The notes under the pieces were generated by a model. The model was given only the letters and a program-made list of their open reading frames with translations. It was not told where the DNA came from and searched no databases. From JACVRX01 sp046726315 (GTDB lineage Bacteria > Actinomycetota > Actinomycetes > Jiangellales > Jiangellaceae), in the NCBI GenBank assembly GCA_046726315.1, contig JBKPAG010000019.1:5454-69453 (forward strand): 64,000 nt of DNA, given 5' to 3'. Positions 42,115-50,861 of the stretch are shown in pieces. Each line of letters starts with the position of its first letter. Within the stretch, counting starts at the first letter, position 1. A program made the translations under genes and the position numbers.

Positions 42115-43497
42115 ATGGGCCGGTCCGGTCGCTCACGATGGCGGTGGGTCGTCGCCATCGGGTTGGCGGCCGTCGTCGTCGTTGCGTCCGGTGCCGCCCA
42201 GGCCGACTCGACGGCACAGCCGTTGCGGGCCGACGGCATCACGGTGGGCCGGGACGGCGAGCTGACCAACGTGCCGGTCGGGAGTGGAGCGAAATACCTG
42301 CCTGACACCACGGTGCTCGCTGCTGACGAACGGCTGACTGCGAAGCAGGCGGAGCGGGTCGCGTCAGACCGCGCGTGGCTGCGCAGTGCCGAGCGGCCGG
42401 GGCGGGGCACGCGCTATGCGGGCATGGCCGACCGGGCGTTACTCGACCTCCATCTGCTGTTGCAGCCGGCCGGTGCACAGCTTGCTGCCAACCGTTACCA
42501 CTGGCGCTATGTCTGGCCCCGGGACGCGTCGTTCGCAGTGGTGGCACTGTCCGCTACGGGTCGCCACGGCGACGCAGAGACGATCCTGCGGTTCCTGTCC
42601 CGAGTGGCACCGGACCGCGGTATCTGGCACGCCCGGTACCGGCCCGACGGATCCGGCGAGCCGCCGGACGACCGGCGTCGCCAGCTCGACGGCTCCGGGT
42701 GGGTGCCGTGGGCGCTCTGGTTCTGGCTGCAGACCCATCCCGACCGCGAGCAGGCCGAGGCACTCGTCACCGAACTTGCGCCCATGGTCGTCAGGTCGGC
42801 GAACGCGATCGTCCGGTCTTTCGGCGACGACGACCTGCCCCGCGCCACGCCCGACTACTGGGAACAAGGTGGTCAGCGGCTGACGCTCGGGATCGCGGCA
42901 CCGGCCCGGCTGGGTCTTCGCGCGGCGGTCGACCTTGCGCCATTGCTCGGCGCCGATGCCGCGCCCTGGCGGCGAGCGGCGATCGAGATCGACACCGGAA
43001 TTCGCCGCGAGTTCGGCGCGCGTGGGTACCCCCGGACGGTCGCCGACACCAACCGGGACAAGGTGGCCGACCACGGCTACCCGCTGCCGTTCGAGGATGC
43101 CGGTCACGACGCGTCGCTCGTCTTCTTGTCCCCGCCGTTCGCGCCGGCCGAGGACCGGGTCCACGGCGCATTCCGCCGAACCGGGCCCGCATTGCGGGTG
43201 CCCAACGGTGGTCTGCGGCCGGGTGAGGACTGGGAGACCGACCAGGATGTTGCGTGGACACCGACGACGGCGCTCTTCGCGCTGGCCGCTGCCGGCTATG
43301 GCGACGACGGCACCGCCGAGCGCTACCTGGGCTGGCTCGACGAGCATCGAACCGCGCTGGGCGCACTGCCGGAAAAGGTCAACGAGGCCGGCGAGCCGGC
43401 GTCGGTGGCCCCGCTCGGGTGGACCTGCTCGCTGGTGCTGCTCGCTCTGGTCGAGCTCGACCGCGACCTGCCGATTCCCCCGCCGCCAGCCCCGTAA
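42115..43497 (+). CDS. Secreted glycoside hydrolase (GH15-like, six-hairpin)
   Basis: The 460-residue precursor has a signal peptide (VVAIGLAAVVVVASGAAQA) and an (alpha/alpha)6 catalytic domain: YHWRYVWPRDASFAVVAL near 125, DGSGWVPWALWFWLQTHP, and EKVNEAGEPASVAPLGWTCSLVLLAL at the C-terminus. GH15 enzymes release glucose from starch or trehalose with two catalytic Glu. Substrate unknown. No carbohydrate-binding module is seen. It is divergent from the GNAT gene. Confidence 0.85.
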   Translation: MGRSGRSRWRWVVAIGLAAVVVVASGAAQADSTAQPLRADGITVGRDGELTNVPVGSGAKYLPDTTVLAADERLTAKQAERVASDRAWLRSAERPGRGTRYAGMADRALLDLHLLLQPAGAQLAANRYHWRYVWPRDASFAVVALSATGRHGDAETILRFLSRVAPDRGIWHARYRPDGSGEPPDDRRRQLDGSGWVPWALWFWLQTHPDREQAEALVTELAPMVVRSANAIVRSFGDDDLPRATPDYWEQGGQRLTLGIAAPARLGLRAAVDLAPLLGADAAPWRRAAIEIDTGIRREFGARGYPRTVADTNRDKVADHGYPLPFEDAGHDASLVFLSPPFAPAEDRVHGAFRRTGPALRVPNGGLRPGEDWETDQDVAWTPTTALFALAAAGYGDDGTAERYLGWLDEHRTALGALPEKVNEAGEPASVAPLGWTCSLVLLALVELDRDLPIPPPPAP

Positions 43498-43556
43498 CCG
43501 TCCGTCGCGCGTCTCTCTTGAAGTGGAACGGACGCGACCAGCCCAGCGCCCCAAGC

Positions 43557-43572
43557 TTGCAATCGCTTGCAA
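43557..43572. promoter_or_regulatory. Tandem TTGCAA operator upstream of the XRE regulator
   Basis: GCTTGCAATCGCTTGCAA contains two TTGCAA palindromes spaced exactly ten bases, one helical turn. A -10-like TAGCAT (43577-43582) and the ATG at 43592 follow, so a bound regulator would block the promoter. Autoregulation by the downstream gene is likely. Confidence 0.6.
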
Positions 43573-43591
43573 AAGTTAGCATAATGGGGAC

Positions 43592-43936
43592 ATGGCCAGG
43601 GTCGGCTCGCTGGGCGAGTTCCTCAAGGAGCAACGCCGGCATGCCCAGCTTTCGCTGCGCCAACTGGCCGACCAGGCGGGCGTGAGCAACCCGTACCTGA
43701 GCCAGATCGAGCGAGGCATCCGCAAACCGTCGGCTGATGTGCTCCAGCAGATCGCCAAGGCGCTGCGGATCTCGGCCGAGGCGCTGTACGTGCGGGCCGG
43801 CCTGCTCGACCACCCGACATCGGACCACTCGGTCCAGGACGCGGTCCTGGCCGACGCCGAGCTGTCGGAACGCCAAAAGCGGGTGCTTCTCGACGTGTAC
43901 GAGACGTTCCGCAAGGAGAACGACGACGAAAGGTGA
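43592..43936 (+). CDS. XRE-family transcriptional regulator
   Basis: The 114-residue protein has an N-terminal HTH (LSLRQLADQAGVSNPYLSQIERGIRKPSADVLQQIAKALRI, residues 22-62) and an acidic C-terminal helix. It matches the regulator that precedes hbhA in mycobacteria (Rv0474 type, recalled). The HbhA-like gene starts six bases after its stop. Tandem TTGCAA sites lie in its promoter. Confidence 0.88.
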   Translation: MARVGSLGEFLKEQRRHAQLSLRQLADQAGVSNPYLSQIERGIRKPSADVLQQIAKALRISAEALYVRAGLLDHPTSDHSVQDAVLADAELSERQKRVLLDVYETFRKENDDER

Positions 43937-43941
43937 TTACC

Positions 43942-44526
43942 ATGCCGCAGAAGACCTCCACCCCGTTCTATGCCGCCGCTGGCGCGGCGGATGCTGCCGT
44001 CGCGGCTTTGCGGGAGCTGCCGACTCGCGCACCAGCCATGGCCCAACGCGCGGAAGCCCTGACCACACAGGTCCGGGAGCGGCTGGCGACGCTGCCAGCC
44101 GACGTGCAGAAGCAGCGCGCAAAGCTTCCTACCGACGTGCAGAAGCTGCGCTCCGAGCTGCCCGCCGACATGCGGAAGCTTGCTGAAGAATTGTCGGCGG
44201 ACCTCCAGCGGCTGCGCGTCGACCTGGCGAAACTGGTGCAGGATCTGTCCGCCAAGGCAATGCAGTATGCCGCCGAGCTGGCCAGCGGGATATCGGACGC
44301 CTACGCCGAGCTTGCTACCCGCGGCGAGGCCGCGGTTGGCCGGTACCGTCGGGACGGCGCTGAGAACCTCGAGGCCGTCACCGACAGCGCTGCCGATGCG
44401 GTAGACGCTGTCGCCAACAAGGTGGCCGACGCCGCTGACAAGGCCGCCGACGCGGCCGACAAGGTGGCCGACGAGATCGCCGACGCCCCGGTCTCCCAGC
44501 GCAAGCGTCGTCCGTCGACACGCTGA
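43942..44526 (+). CDS. HbhA-like coiled-coil protein
   Basis: The 194-residue protein resembles heparin-binding hemagglutinin, without the long Lys-Ala-Pro tail. Residues about 40-105 are six tandem 11-residue repeats (pattern LPxDVQKLRxE), forming an amphipathic helix. The C-terminus (residues 150-185) is an Ala/Asp/Lys region ADKAADAADKVADEI ending in a basic KRRPSTR. In mycobacteria such proteins bind sugars and membranes; here the function is inferred only from context. AAAGGTGA precedes the ATG. Confidence 0.8.
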   Translation: MPQKTSTPFYAAAGAADAAVAALRELPTRAPAMAQRAEALTTQVRERLATLPADVQKQRAKLPTDVQKLRSELPADMRKLAEELSADLQRLRVDLAKLVQDLSAKAMQYAAELASGISDAYAELATRGEAAVGRYRRDGAENLEAVTDSAADAVDAVANKVADAADKAADAADKVADEIADAPVSQRKRRPSTR

Positions 44527-44536
44527 CGACGGCGAT

Positions 44537-44569
44537 GACGAGGCCCCTGGGTCGTCCGGGGGCCTCGTC
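44537..44569 (+). terminator. Intrinsic terminator hairpin after the HbhA-like gene
   Basis: GACGAGGCCCC and GGGGCCTCGTC form a perfect 11-bp stem with an 11-base loop, ten bases after the stop codon. No T-tract follows, as is usual in high-GC actinomycetes. Confidence 0.75.
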
Positions 44570-44605
44570 GCATCCGACCCCGCACGGGGCGCGTACGCTC
44601 GAAAC

Positions 44606-44938
44606 GTGTTCGACGTCTTCGGCTCGTTCCAGAGCATCGTCTTCTGGGTGCTCGCCATCGGCTCGTTGGCGCTGAAGGGATTCGCCCTATTCGATGCGTT
44701 GCGAGTCAAGGAGGAAGCGTTCTCGCTGGCCGGCAAGCTGACGAAGACCATCTGGCTGGTGATCCTCGGTCTCTGCCTCGCCGTCAACGTGGTCATGTTG
44801 AATCCACTGTCCTTCCTGAACCTGATCGGCATTGTCGGTGCTGCGGTATATCTGATCGACGTTCGGCCTGCGGTCAAGCAGATCGGCGGCGGGGGATCGC
44901 GCGGCGGCACGCATATGGGCCCGTACGGGCCCTGGTGA
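44606..44938 (+). CDS. DUF2516 membrane protein
   Basis: The 110-residue protein has about two to three membrane segments (SIVFWVLAIGSLALKGFALF, TIWLVILGLCLAVNVVML) and the DUF2516 pattern FALFDALRVKEEAF, ending in a Gly-rich tail RGGTHMGPYGPW. In mycobacteria it also follows hbhA. It starts at GTG 44606 shortly after a TACGCT box. Function unknown. Confidence 0.85.
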   Translation: MFDVFGSFQSIVFWVLAIGSLALKGFALFDALRVKEEAFSLAGKLTKTIWLVILGLCLAVNVVMLNPLSFLNLIGIVGAAVYLIDVRPAVKQIGGGGSRGGTHMGPYGPW

Positions 44939-44948
44939 CGCGCGAACC

Positions 44949-45686
44949 GTGCGACACGACCATCACGGCCGGACCCACCGGCTCGAGCTCGACGACCAGA
45001 CGCTGCGCGAGTGGGAGTGCACCGTCCTGGTGAGCGATCCGGAAGACGGGATCGTCCTCGACCGCTCCGCGTTCTACCCCGGAGGCGGCGGACAGCCTCC
45101 CGACCACGGCGTACTGCTCTGGAACGGCGTACGGACCCGGATCGTCGGCGTTCGCCCTCGCGACGACCTGTGGCTCGTGCCTGACCCCGAAGACCCGTTG
45201 CCTCCGGCTGCCGCCGCCGTAAGGGGTGCTGTCGACGACGAGCGGCGCACTCTGCTCATGCGTACCCACTCCGGACTGCATGTGCTGTGTGGAGTGGTCT
45301 TCCGCGATTACGGGGTTCCCGTCACCGGCGGCAACATGGAACTGGGCCAAGCGCGGCTGGACTTCGACCTGCCCTCAGTCCCCGCTGACTTCAAGGGCAC
45401 CCTGACCACCGCGCTCAACGCGGAAGTGGCTGCCGATCGCGCCGTCCAGGTGCGGGTCCTGCCACGCGAGCAGGCGTATGAGCTCGGCCCGATCATTCGC
45501 ACGGCAACCGACCTCTTGCCCGATGATCTCGAAGTGGTCCGGTTGGTGGACGTCGTCGGGCTCGACCTGCAGGCAGACGGCGGCACACACGTCGCGTCGA
45601 CCCGCCAGATCGGCCGCATCGAGGTGGTCAAGGTGGAGAACAAGGGCCGCGGTTTTCGTCGCGTCCGCATTCGGCTACCCGACTGA
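44949..45686 (+). CDS. Alanyl-tRNA editing protein (AlaX type)
   Basis: The 245-residue protein has the AlaRS second additional domain: SAFYPGGGGQPPDHGVL, the first metal motif MRTHSGLHVLCGV (HxxxH), and the second DGGTHVASTRQIGRI with the fourth ligand. Free-standing editing proteins hydrolyse Ser-tRNA-Ala made by error. An aminoacylation domain is absent. It starts at GTG 44949, ten bases after DUF2516. Confidence 0.9.
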   Translation: MRHDHHGRTHRLELDDQTLREWECTVLVSDPEDGIVLDRSAFYPGGGGQPPDHGVLLWNGVRTRIVGVRPRDDLWLVPDPEDPLPPAAAAVRGAVDDERRTLLMRTHSGLHVLCGVVFRDYGVPVTGGNMELGQARLDFDLPSVPADFKGTLTTALNAEVAADRAVQVRVLPREQAYELGPIIRTATDLLPDDLEVVRLVDVVGLDLQADGGTHVASTRQIGRIEVVKVENKGRGFRRVRIRLPD

Positions 45687-45709
45687 CGCGCTTCGCAGTG
45701 GTGCGAGAC

Positions 45710-46786
45710 CTAAGACCAGTAGACGATGACCGTGTCGCCGATTCGTATGTGATCGAACAGCGACTCGATCGCCGCTCGGTCTCGGACGTTGACACATCCG
45801 TGTGACGAGCCGTTGTAGCCGTTCGCAGCGAAGTCAAGCGAGTAGTGCACGGCCTGTCCGCCACTGAAGAACATGGCGAACGGCATCGGCGAGTCGTAAA
45901 GCGTCGAGAAGTGGTCGCGTGATTTGAAGTTGACGCTGAACGCGCCTTCGCGGGTGGGGGTCAGTTCCGAGCCGAATCGCACGTCCAGCGTCATCAGCAC
46001 CGAACCGTTGACGAGCCACCGCAAGGAACGGGTCGACTTGTCTATGCACAGCACCCGGCCGGTCGTGCAGCGTGGATCCAGGCCGGCGGTGCCGCCACCG
46101 GAGCCCGTGATCCGGTTGTGCAGCTCGTCGTCGGTCGGCGTCCTCGTCATCGCGACCAGCCGATCCCAGGTGCGCTGGTCGACCTCACCAGTCGACGGGA
46201 TCCCGCGTTTGGTCTGGAAGCCGGCCACCGACGACGTCGTGGTCGACCCATAGTCGCCGGTCACGTCGGCACCGAACCAGCCGATTTGCTTCAGCCGCGC
46301 CTGCAGCTCTCGGACCCGGTCGCCGGAGTCGCCGCTGCCGATGATCGTCGGCCCCGGAACGAGCCGGTTGTGCGTCTCGTCGTCGGTCGGCTGATGGGTC
46401 ATGCTCACGAGCTTGTCCCACATCGCCCGGTCGACCTCGCCGGTTGCCGGGAATCCACGCTTGTCCTGGAAGCCGGTGACGGCGGCGAGCGTGACATCGT
46501 CGAACAGGCCGGTGATCTCGGGCTCATACCACTGCAGCTGCTTGAGCCGGGCCTGCAGGTCGCGCACGCCGTCGCTCTGGTCGCCGACCAGATAGAGCGC
46601 GGTGCGAACCACAGTGGGCCTGCGCGTGGGCGTCGGCAGGGTGACCGGGCGTGTCGGTCTGGGCGTGGCGGTCGTCGCCGACGGCTCCTCAGTAGCCGTG
46701 CGGTCGGCGCCGGCCGAGCAGGCCGCGAGCGTCAGCGACAGCACCGCCGCGGCGACGACGGCTGTCGCTTTCCCACCTGGTACCAC
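45710..46786 (-). CDS. L,D-transpeptidase lipoprotein with two peptidoglycan-binding domains
   Basis: The 358-residue precursor has a lipobox (LAACSAG), a Thr/Pro linker, two PG_binding_1 repeats (VRDLQARLKQLQWY...FQDKRGFPATGEVD; VRELQARLKQIGWF...FQTKRGIPSTGEVD) and a YkuD domain with HYSLDFAANGYNGSSHGCVNVRD carrying the catalytic His and Cys near 330. It makes 3-3 cross-links in peptidoglycan or anchors lipoproteins. It converges on the AlaX gene. Confidence 0.92.
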   Translation of the reverse strand: MVPGGKATAVVAAAVLSLTLAACSAGADRTATEEPSATTATPRPTRPVTLPTPTRRPTVVRTALYLVGDQSDGVRDLQARLKQLQWYEPEITGLFDDVTLAAVTGFQDKRGFPATGEVDRAMWDKLVSMTHQPTDDETHNRLVPGPTIIGSGDSGDRVRELQARLKQIGWFGADVTGDYGSTTTSSVAGFQTKRGIPSTGEVDQRTWDRLVAMTRTPTDDELHNRITGSGGGTAGLDPRCTTGRVLCIDKSTRSLRWLVNGSVLMTLDVRFGSELTPTREGAFSVNFKSRDHFSTLYDSPMPFAMFFSGGQAVHYSLDFAANGYNGSSHGCVNVRDRAAIESLFDHIRIGDTVIVYWS

Positions 46787-46883
46787 GCAGACCGTCCCCT
46801 CGGCAGCTCGTCATCGACCGGCGATTCAACCGGAATGACGCCCATGGTGCCCATTTGGTTGCCCGGCCGACGGGCGACACGCG

Positions 46884-47402
46884 TCACGATTGGGTCTCGA
46901 GGTCCTGCAGGCTCGCGGCGAAAACGGCGTACGTGTCCTGCCCGAAGAGGACGAAGACTGCCTCCTGGACCTCAGTCTCCGCGGTGGCGACGGTGCGGAT
47001 GGCGATCCGGGCGGCGTCCTCCACGGGCCAGCCGTAGATGCCGGCGGAGACCGCAGGGAACGCGACGGTCCGGGCGCCGAGTTCGTCCGCGACCCTCAGC
47101 GCTTCGCGATAACACGACTCGAGCAGGCCCGGGTCGCGCTGGCCGGCGTTCCAGTTCGGCCCAACGACGTGGATCACCCATTGCGCGGGCAGGTCTCCTG
47201 CGACCGTCCAACCCGCCCGCCCCACCGCGAGCCCGTCGGGGAACCGGCGCACGCAGTCAGCCAGGATCTCCGGGCCGCCGGTTCGGTGGATCGCGCCGTC
47301 CACACCGCCACCGCCGCGCATCCGGGAGTTCGCGGCGTTGACGATCGCGTCGGCGCGCTGCGCGGTGATGTCTCCTTCGACCAGCCTGATCCGAGCCGCC
47401 AT
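46884..47402 (-). CDS. Macrodomain protein (O-acetyl-ADP-ribose deacetylase type)
   Basis: The 172-residue protein is a single macrodomain: VEGDITAQRADAIVNAANSRMRGGGGVDGAIHRTGGPEI at the start (catalytic N-A-A-N and GGVDGAIH loop) and TVAFPAVSAGIYGWPVEDAARIAI (phosphate loop). It hydrolyses ADP-ribose esters or O-acetyl-ADP-ribose. It stands alone next to the divergent YbjN gene. Confidence 0.93.
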   Translation of the reverse strand: MAARIRLVEGDITAQRADAIVNAANSRMRGGGGVDGAIHRTGGPEILADCVRRFPDGLAVGRAGWTVAGDLPAQWVIHVVGPNWNAGQRDPGLLESCYREALRVADELGARTVAFPAVSAGIYGWPVEDAARIAIRTVATAETEVQEAVFVLFGQDTYAVFAASLQDLETQS

Positions 47403-47522
47403 CGGTCCCTCCCATGCAATCCTGCAGTGGCGTGTCTACGCCGTCGCCGGCAACGGTAGACAGCAATGGCGAGCGTTGGTGTCCAGCGGCCGTGAAACGC
47501 TGCCTTGGAGGTGGGATCCACG

Positions 47523-48029
47523 GTGTCCGTTGAGTCCGTCGCTGCGGTCGTGCGCGATCATCTGGCCGGCACTGGTGCATCCTGGGACGAGAGTTCGCCG
47601 GGCCGCTTTTCGGTCGAGTTGCCGGGTGAGCGCAAGCTCAAGACTTCCTGCAGCATCGCGGTGCGCGAGCACAGCCTCGTCGTCAATGCCTTCGTCGCGC
47701 GTCATCCGGACGAGAACCTCCAGGGTGTCCACCGGTGGTTGCTCGAGCGCAACGCCCGGCTGTCCGGCGTGGCCTTCGCCGTCGACACCAATGGCGACAT
47801 CTACCTGGTCGGCCGGCTGCCGCTGCACGCCGTCACCGCTGACGAATTCGACCGCCTGCTCGGCGTCGTGCTGGAAGCGGCCGACTCCTCCTTCAACACC
47901 ATCCTCGATCTCGGTTTCGCCGAGTCGATCCGCCGCGAATGGCAGTGGCGGCTGGCCCGGGGTGAGTCCACCCGCAACCTCGCGGCGTTCGAGCACTTGC
48001 GGCCTCCGGAGTCGGGGGCAACTCACTAG
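47523..48029 (+). CDS. YbjN-family protein
   Basis: The 168-residue protein has the type-III-chaperone-like YbjN fold: SPGRFSVELPGERKLKTSCSIAVREHSLVVNAFVARHP near the N-terminus and LPLHAVTADEFDRLLGVVLEAADSSFNTILDLGF. GTG 47523 follows GGAGGTGGG; TTG 47505 is an alternative. In mycobacteria the homologue also precedes gpm1 and senX3-regX3. Function of the family is unclear. Its stop TAG is part of the gpmA -10 box. Confidence 0.85.
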   Translation: MSVESVAAVVRDHLAGTGASWDESSPGRFSVELPGERKLKTSCSIAVREHSLVVNAFVARHPDENLQGVHRWLLERNARLSGVAFAVDTNGDIYLVGRLPLHAVTADEFDRLLGVVLEAADSSFNTILDLGFAESIRREWQWRLARGESTRNLAAFEHLRPPESGATH

Positions 48030-48038
48030 GCTCCCGGC

Positions 48039-48785
48039 ATGGTGTACCGCCTGGTCCTGCTTCGCCACGGCGAAAGCGACTGGAACGCCAAGAACCTGTT
48101 CACCGGCTGGGTGGACGTCGATCTGTCCGACAAGGGTCGCGCTGAGGCTCTGCGAGGTGGCGAGCTGATCGCGGCGCGGTCGTTGCTGCCGGACGTGCTG
48201 CACACCAGCGTACTGGAACGGGCGATCAGCACCGCCGAGATCGCGATGCATGCCGCTGACCGGTCCTGGATCCCGGTGCGCCGATCCTGGCGGCTCAACG
48301 AACGGCACTACGGTGCCCTACAGGGCAAGGACAAGAAGCAGACTCTCGAGGAGTTCGGCGAGGACCAGTTCATGCTCTGGCGGCGTTCGTACGACACGCC
48401 CCCGCCACCGATCGCCGACGACGACCAGTTCTCGCAAGTCGGCGACCTGCGTTATGCCGACCTGCCGCCCGAGCTGATGCCGCGGACGGAATGTCTTGCC
48501 GACGTCGTGCGCCGAATGCTTCCGTACTGGTACGACGGGATCGTCCCCGACCTCCGTCAGGGTCTGACCGTCGCCGTGGTGGCGCATGGGAATTCCCTGC
48601 GGGCGCTGGTCAAGCACCTCGACGGGATGTCCGACGAAGCCGTCGTCGCGCTGAACATCCCCACCGGTGTGCCCCTGCTCTACGAGCTCGACGACGCGAT
48701 GCGCCCGCTCACCATCGGCGGCGAATACCTCGATCCCGCCGCAGCCGCTGCCGCCATCGAGGCCGTCCGCAACCAGGGCCGCTAA
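48039..48785 (+). CDS. gpmA: 2,3-bisphosphoglycerate-dependent phosphoglycerate mutase
   Basis: The 248-residue enzyme has the phosphohistidine motif LLRHGESDWNAKNLFTGWVDVDLSD, RAISTAEIAM, WRLNERHYGALQGKDK and the second His in VAVVAHGNSLRALVKHL. It interconverts 3- and 2-phosphoglycerate in glycolysis. TAGGCT six bases before the ATG (overlapping the YbjN stop) indicates leaderless translation. It converges on phoU. Confidence 0.96.
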   Translation: MVYRLVLLRHGESDWNAKNLFTGWVDVDLSDKGRAEALRGGELIAARSLLPDVLHTSVLERAISTAEIAMHAADRSWIPVRRSWRLNERHYGALQGKDKKQTLEEFGEDQFMLWRRSYDTPPPPIADDDQFSQVGDLRYADLPPELMPRTECLADVVRRMLPYWYDGIVPDLRQGLTVAVVAHGNSLRALVKHLDGMSDEAVVALNIPTGVPLLYELDDAMRPLTIGGEYLDPAAAAAAIEAVRNQGR

Positions 48786-48789
48786 CGGA

Positions 48790-48835
48790 CCGCCCCCGCC
48801 CGGCCACGCCACAGGTCCGCTGAGCGTGGGGGCGG
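48790..48835. terminator. Hairpin between convergent gpmA and phoU
   Basis: CCGCCCCC at 48790-48797 pairs with GGGGGCGG at 48828-48835 between converging stops. The loop is 30 bases, with an inner GGCCACGCC fragment. A bidirectional terminator role is likely from position. Confidence 0.5.
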
Positions 48836-48847
48836 ACGTCAAAACGG

Positions 48848-49513
48848 CTAGCGGGCGGGGCCGCCGGACATCCACTCGACCTCGCCGGTGACGAGGTAGC
48901 GGACGTTGCTGGCGACGTTGACGGCGTGGTCGGCGAAGCGTTCGTAGTAGCGGCCGAGCAATGCGACATCGACGGCGACACCGACGCCGCGCGACCAGTC
49001 CTCGTCGAACATCACAACGAACAGCGAGCGGTGCAGCCGGTTCATCTCGTCGTCGTCGGCCGCCAGTTCCGCGGCGGCGTCGAGATCACGCAGGCGCAGC
49101 ACCGCCCCGGCCTTGGTCGCCATCGCCTCGGCGGTGTTCCCCATGTCCTTGAACGTCGTTCGGAACTCGTCGGGAACCGCGACCTCCGGGTACCGCATCC
49201 GGGCGATCTTGGCGACGTGGACGGCGAGGTCGCCCATCCGCTCGAGGTCGAGGCCGCTGCGCTGGGCGGCCAGTACGGTTCGCAGGTCACCGGCCACCGG
49301 AGCCTGTCGAGCCATCAGCTCGAGAATTCGCTCTTCGATCTCCAACTGGTCCCGGTTGAGCTCGACGTCGGCAGCCACGGTCTGGTCGGCGACCTGGATG
49401 TCTGCGTCGAGTAGTGCGGTCGTAGCGGTACGGATCTGGTCGCCGGCCCGGCGAGTCATCTGCACAAGCCGCTGGTTGACGTCCTCGAGCTGTTCCTGAA
49501 AGGCCTGACGCAT
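48848..49513 (-). CDS. phoU: Phosphate transport regulator PhoU
   Basis: The 221-residue protein is two three-helix bundles with PhoU metal motifs (ERMGDLAVHVAKIAR near 90-105 and ERFADHAVNVASNVRYL near 192). PhoU dampens the Pst transporter and the sensor kinase when phosphate is sufficient. It is divergent from senX3, with PHO-like repeats in the 193-bp gap between them. Confidence 0.95.
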   Translation of the reverse strand: MRQAFQEQLEDVNQRLVQMTRRAGDQIRTATTALLDADIQVADQTVAADVELNRDQLEIEERILELMARQAPVAGDLRTVLAAQRSGLDLERMGDLAVHVAKIARMRYPEVAVPDEFRTTFKDMGNTAEAMATKAGAVLRLRDLDAAAELAADDDEMNRLHRSLFVVMFDEDWSRGVGVAVDVALLGRYYERFADHAVNVASNVRYLVTGEVEWMSGGPAR

Positions 49514-49603
49514 CCGGTGGTCGCCTCGCTCTTCGGGGATGACTGCAATTCTCGTACGGTCCCCACAGGCTAGGTAGCCCGGGATGGCGGGTCGGCTCGC
49601 TCA

Positions 49604-49632
49604 GGTGAACCAGCCGGTAAGTCTGCGTGAAC
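49604..49632 (-). promoter_or_regulatory. PHO-like box between phoU and senX3
   Basis: On the reverse strand GTTCACG, a degenerate CTTACCG, and GTTCACC follow each other at 11-base steps. This matches the direct-repeat pattern upstream of pstS and would allow RegX3 to control phoU and its own operon. Confidence 0.6.
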
Positions 49633-49706
49633 AACGCGTCTCGAAGCGGGGTTGTGCGTTGGCTGCATATCGGCGTTGGACCAATGGGCACCTAGCATGA
49701 GTAAAC

Positions 49707-50861
49707 GTGGAGGTGGTCACCGCTGCTGCGCTGACCGCTGCCGTCGGTGCCGCGGTGGGCCTGGCCGCGGGCCTGGCGTTCCGGGCGAGCGGACGGAAGC
49801 AACGCGCTGCGCCGGCGACGACCGCGGTGGTGCCCGAGGGCGTCGACGAGGTGATCTCGGTCCTCCGGGCCACCGCAGTGCTTCTCGACGAGGATCTCGC
49901 CGTCGTCAAGGCCAGTCCGTCGGCGTACGCCCTTGGATTGGTCCGGCCCGATCGGGTACTGCTGGCCGAACTGGCGGAACTCGCCGTGGCAGTACAGCGG
50001 GACGGTCGGATCCGGGAAGCAGAGATCGAGGTCCCGCGATCGCGTGAGACGAATCAGCCCTTGCACCTTGCGGCGCGGGTTGCGCAACTGAGCCCTCGCC
50101 TCCTGCTGGCGCTTGTGGAGGACCGCACCCAGGCCACCCGGATCGACGTGATCCGTAAGGACTTTGTCGCAAACGTCTCGCATGAACTCAAGACACCCGT
50201 GGGTGCCCTGAGCCTGCTTGCCGAAGCGGTGCAGGACGCGAGTGACGACCCGGAGGCGGTGCGCCGCTTCGCCGGACGGATGCAGCAGGAGAGCGGACGG
50301 CTCACTCGGCTCGTCCAGGAGATCATCGACCTGTCCCGGTTGCAGTACGACGATCCCGTTGAGTCGCCGGAACCGGTGAAGATCGACGAGATCGTGGCCG
50401 CTGCCATCGACCGCAGCCGTGTGGACGCCGAGAACAGGAACATCCGGCTGGTCTCCGGGGGTCAGGCGGGCCTGCAGGTGCTCGGCAACGAGGCACAGCT
50501 GGTCATCGCGCTCGGCAACCTGGTCGAGAACGCAGTCGCTTACAGCGAGCCGCATACCCGGGTCGCGGTGGGTGTTCGCAGCACGCAGGACCGGGTGGAA
50601 ATCAGCGTCGCCGACCAGGGCCTCGGAATCGCCGAGAGTGATCTGAACCGCATTTTCGAGCGCTTCTATCGCGTGGATCCCGCCCGGTCCCGGGCGACCG
50701 GAGGGACCGGTCTCGGCCTGTCCATCGTCAAACACGTCGCCGCGAGCCATGGCGGAGAGGTGACGGTGTGGAGCGCGCGTGGCGCGGGTTCGACGTTCAC
50801 GCTGCGGCTCCCCGTCCACGCGGCGAGCTCCGACATCGCGACCAGGGAGGCCGCCCCGTGA
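49707..50861 (+). CDS. senX3: Phosphate-sensing histidine kinase SenX3
   Basis: The 384-residue kinase has one N-terminal membrane segment (AAALTAAVGAAVGLAAGLAF), a PAS-like region to about residue 140, the HisKA box DFVANVSHELKTPVGALSLL (His near 162) and HATPase motifs NLVENAVAYS, DQGLGIAESD and GGTGLGLSIVKHVAASHGG. It phosphorylates RegX3 under phosphate limitation. TAGCAT lies eight bases before the GTG. Four-base GTGA overlap with regX3. Confidence 0.95.
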   Translation: MEVVTAAALTAAVGAAVGLAAGLAFRASGRKQRAAPATTAVVPEGVDEVISVLRATAVLLDEDLAVVKASPSAYALGLVRPDRVLLAELAELAVAVQRDGRIREAEIEVPRSRETNQPLHLAARVAQLSPRLLLALVEDRTQATRIDVIRKDFVANVSHELKTPVGALSLLAEAVQDASDDPEAVRRFAGRMQQESGRLTRLVQEIIDLSRLQYDDPVESPEPVKIDEIVAAAIDRSRVDAENRNIRLVSGGQAGLQVLGNEAQLVIALGNLVENAVAYSEPHTRVAVGVRSTQDRVEISVADQGLGIAESDLNRIFERFYRVDPARSRATGGTGLGLSIVKHVAASHGGEVTVWSARGAGSTFTLRLPVHAASSDIATREAAP

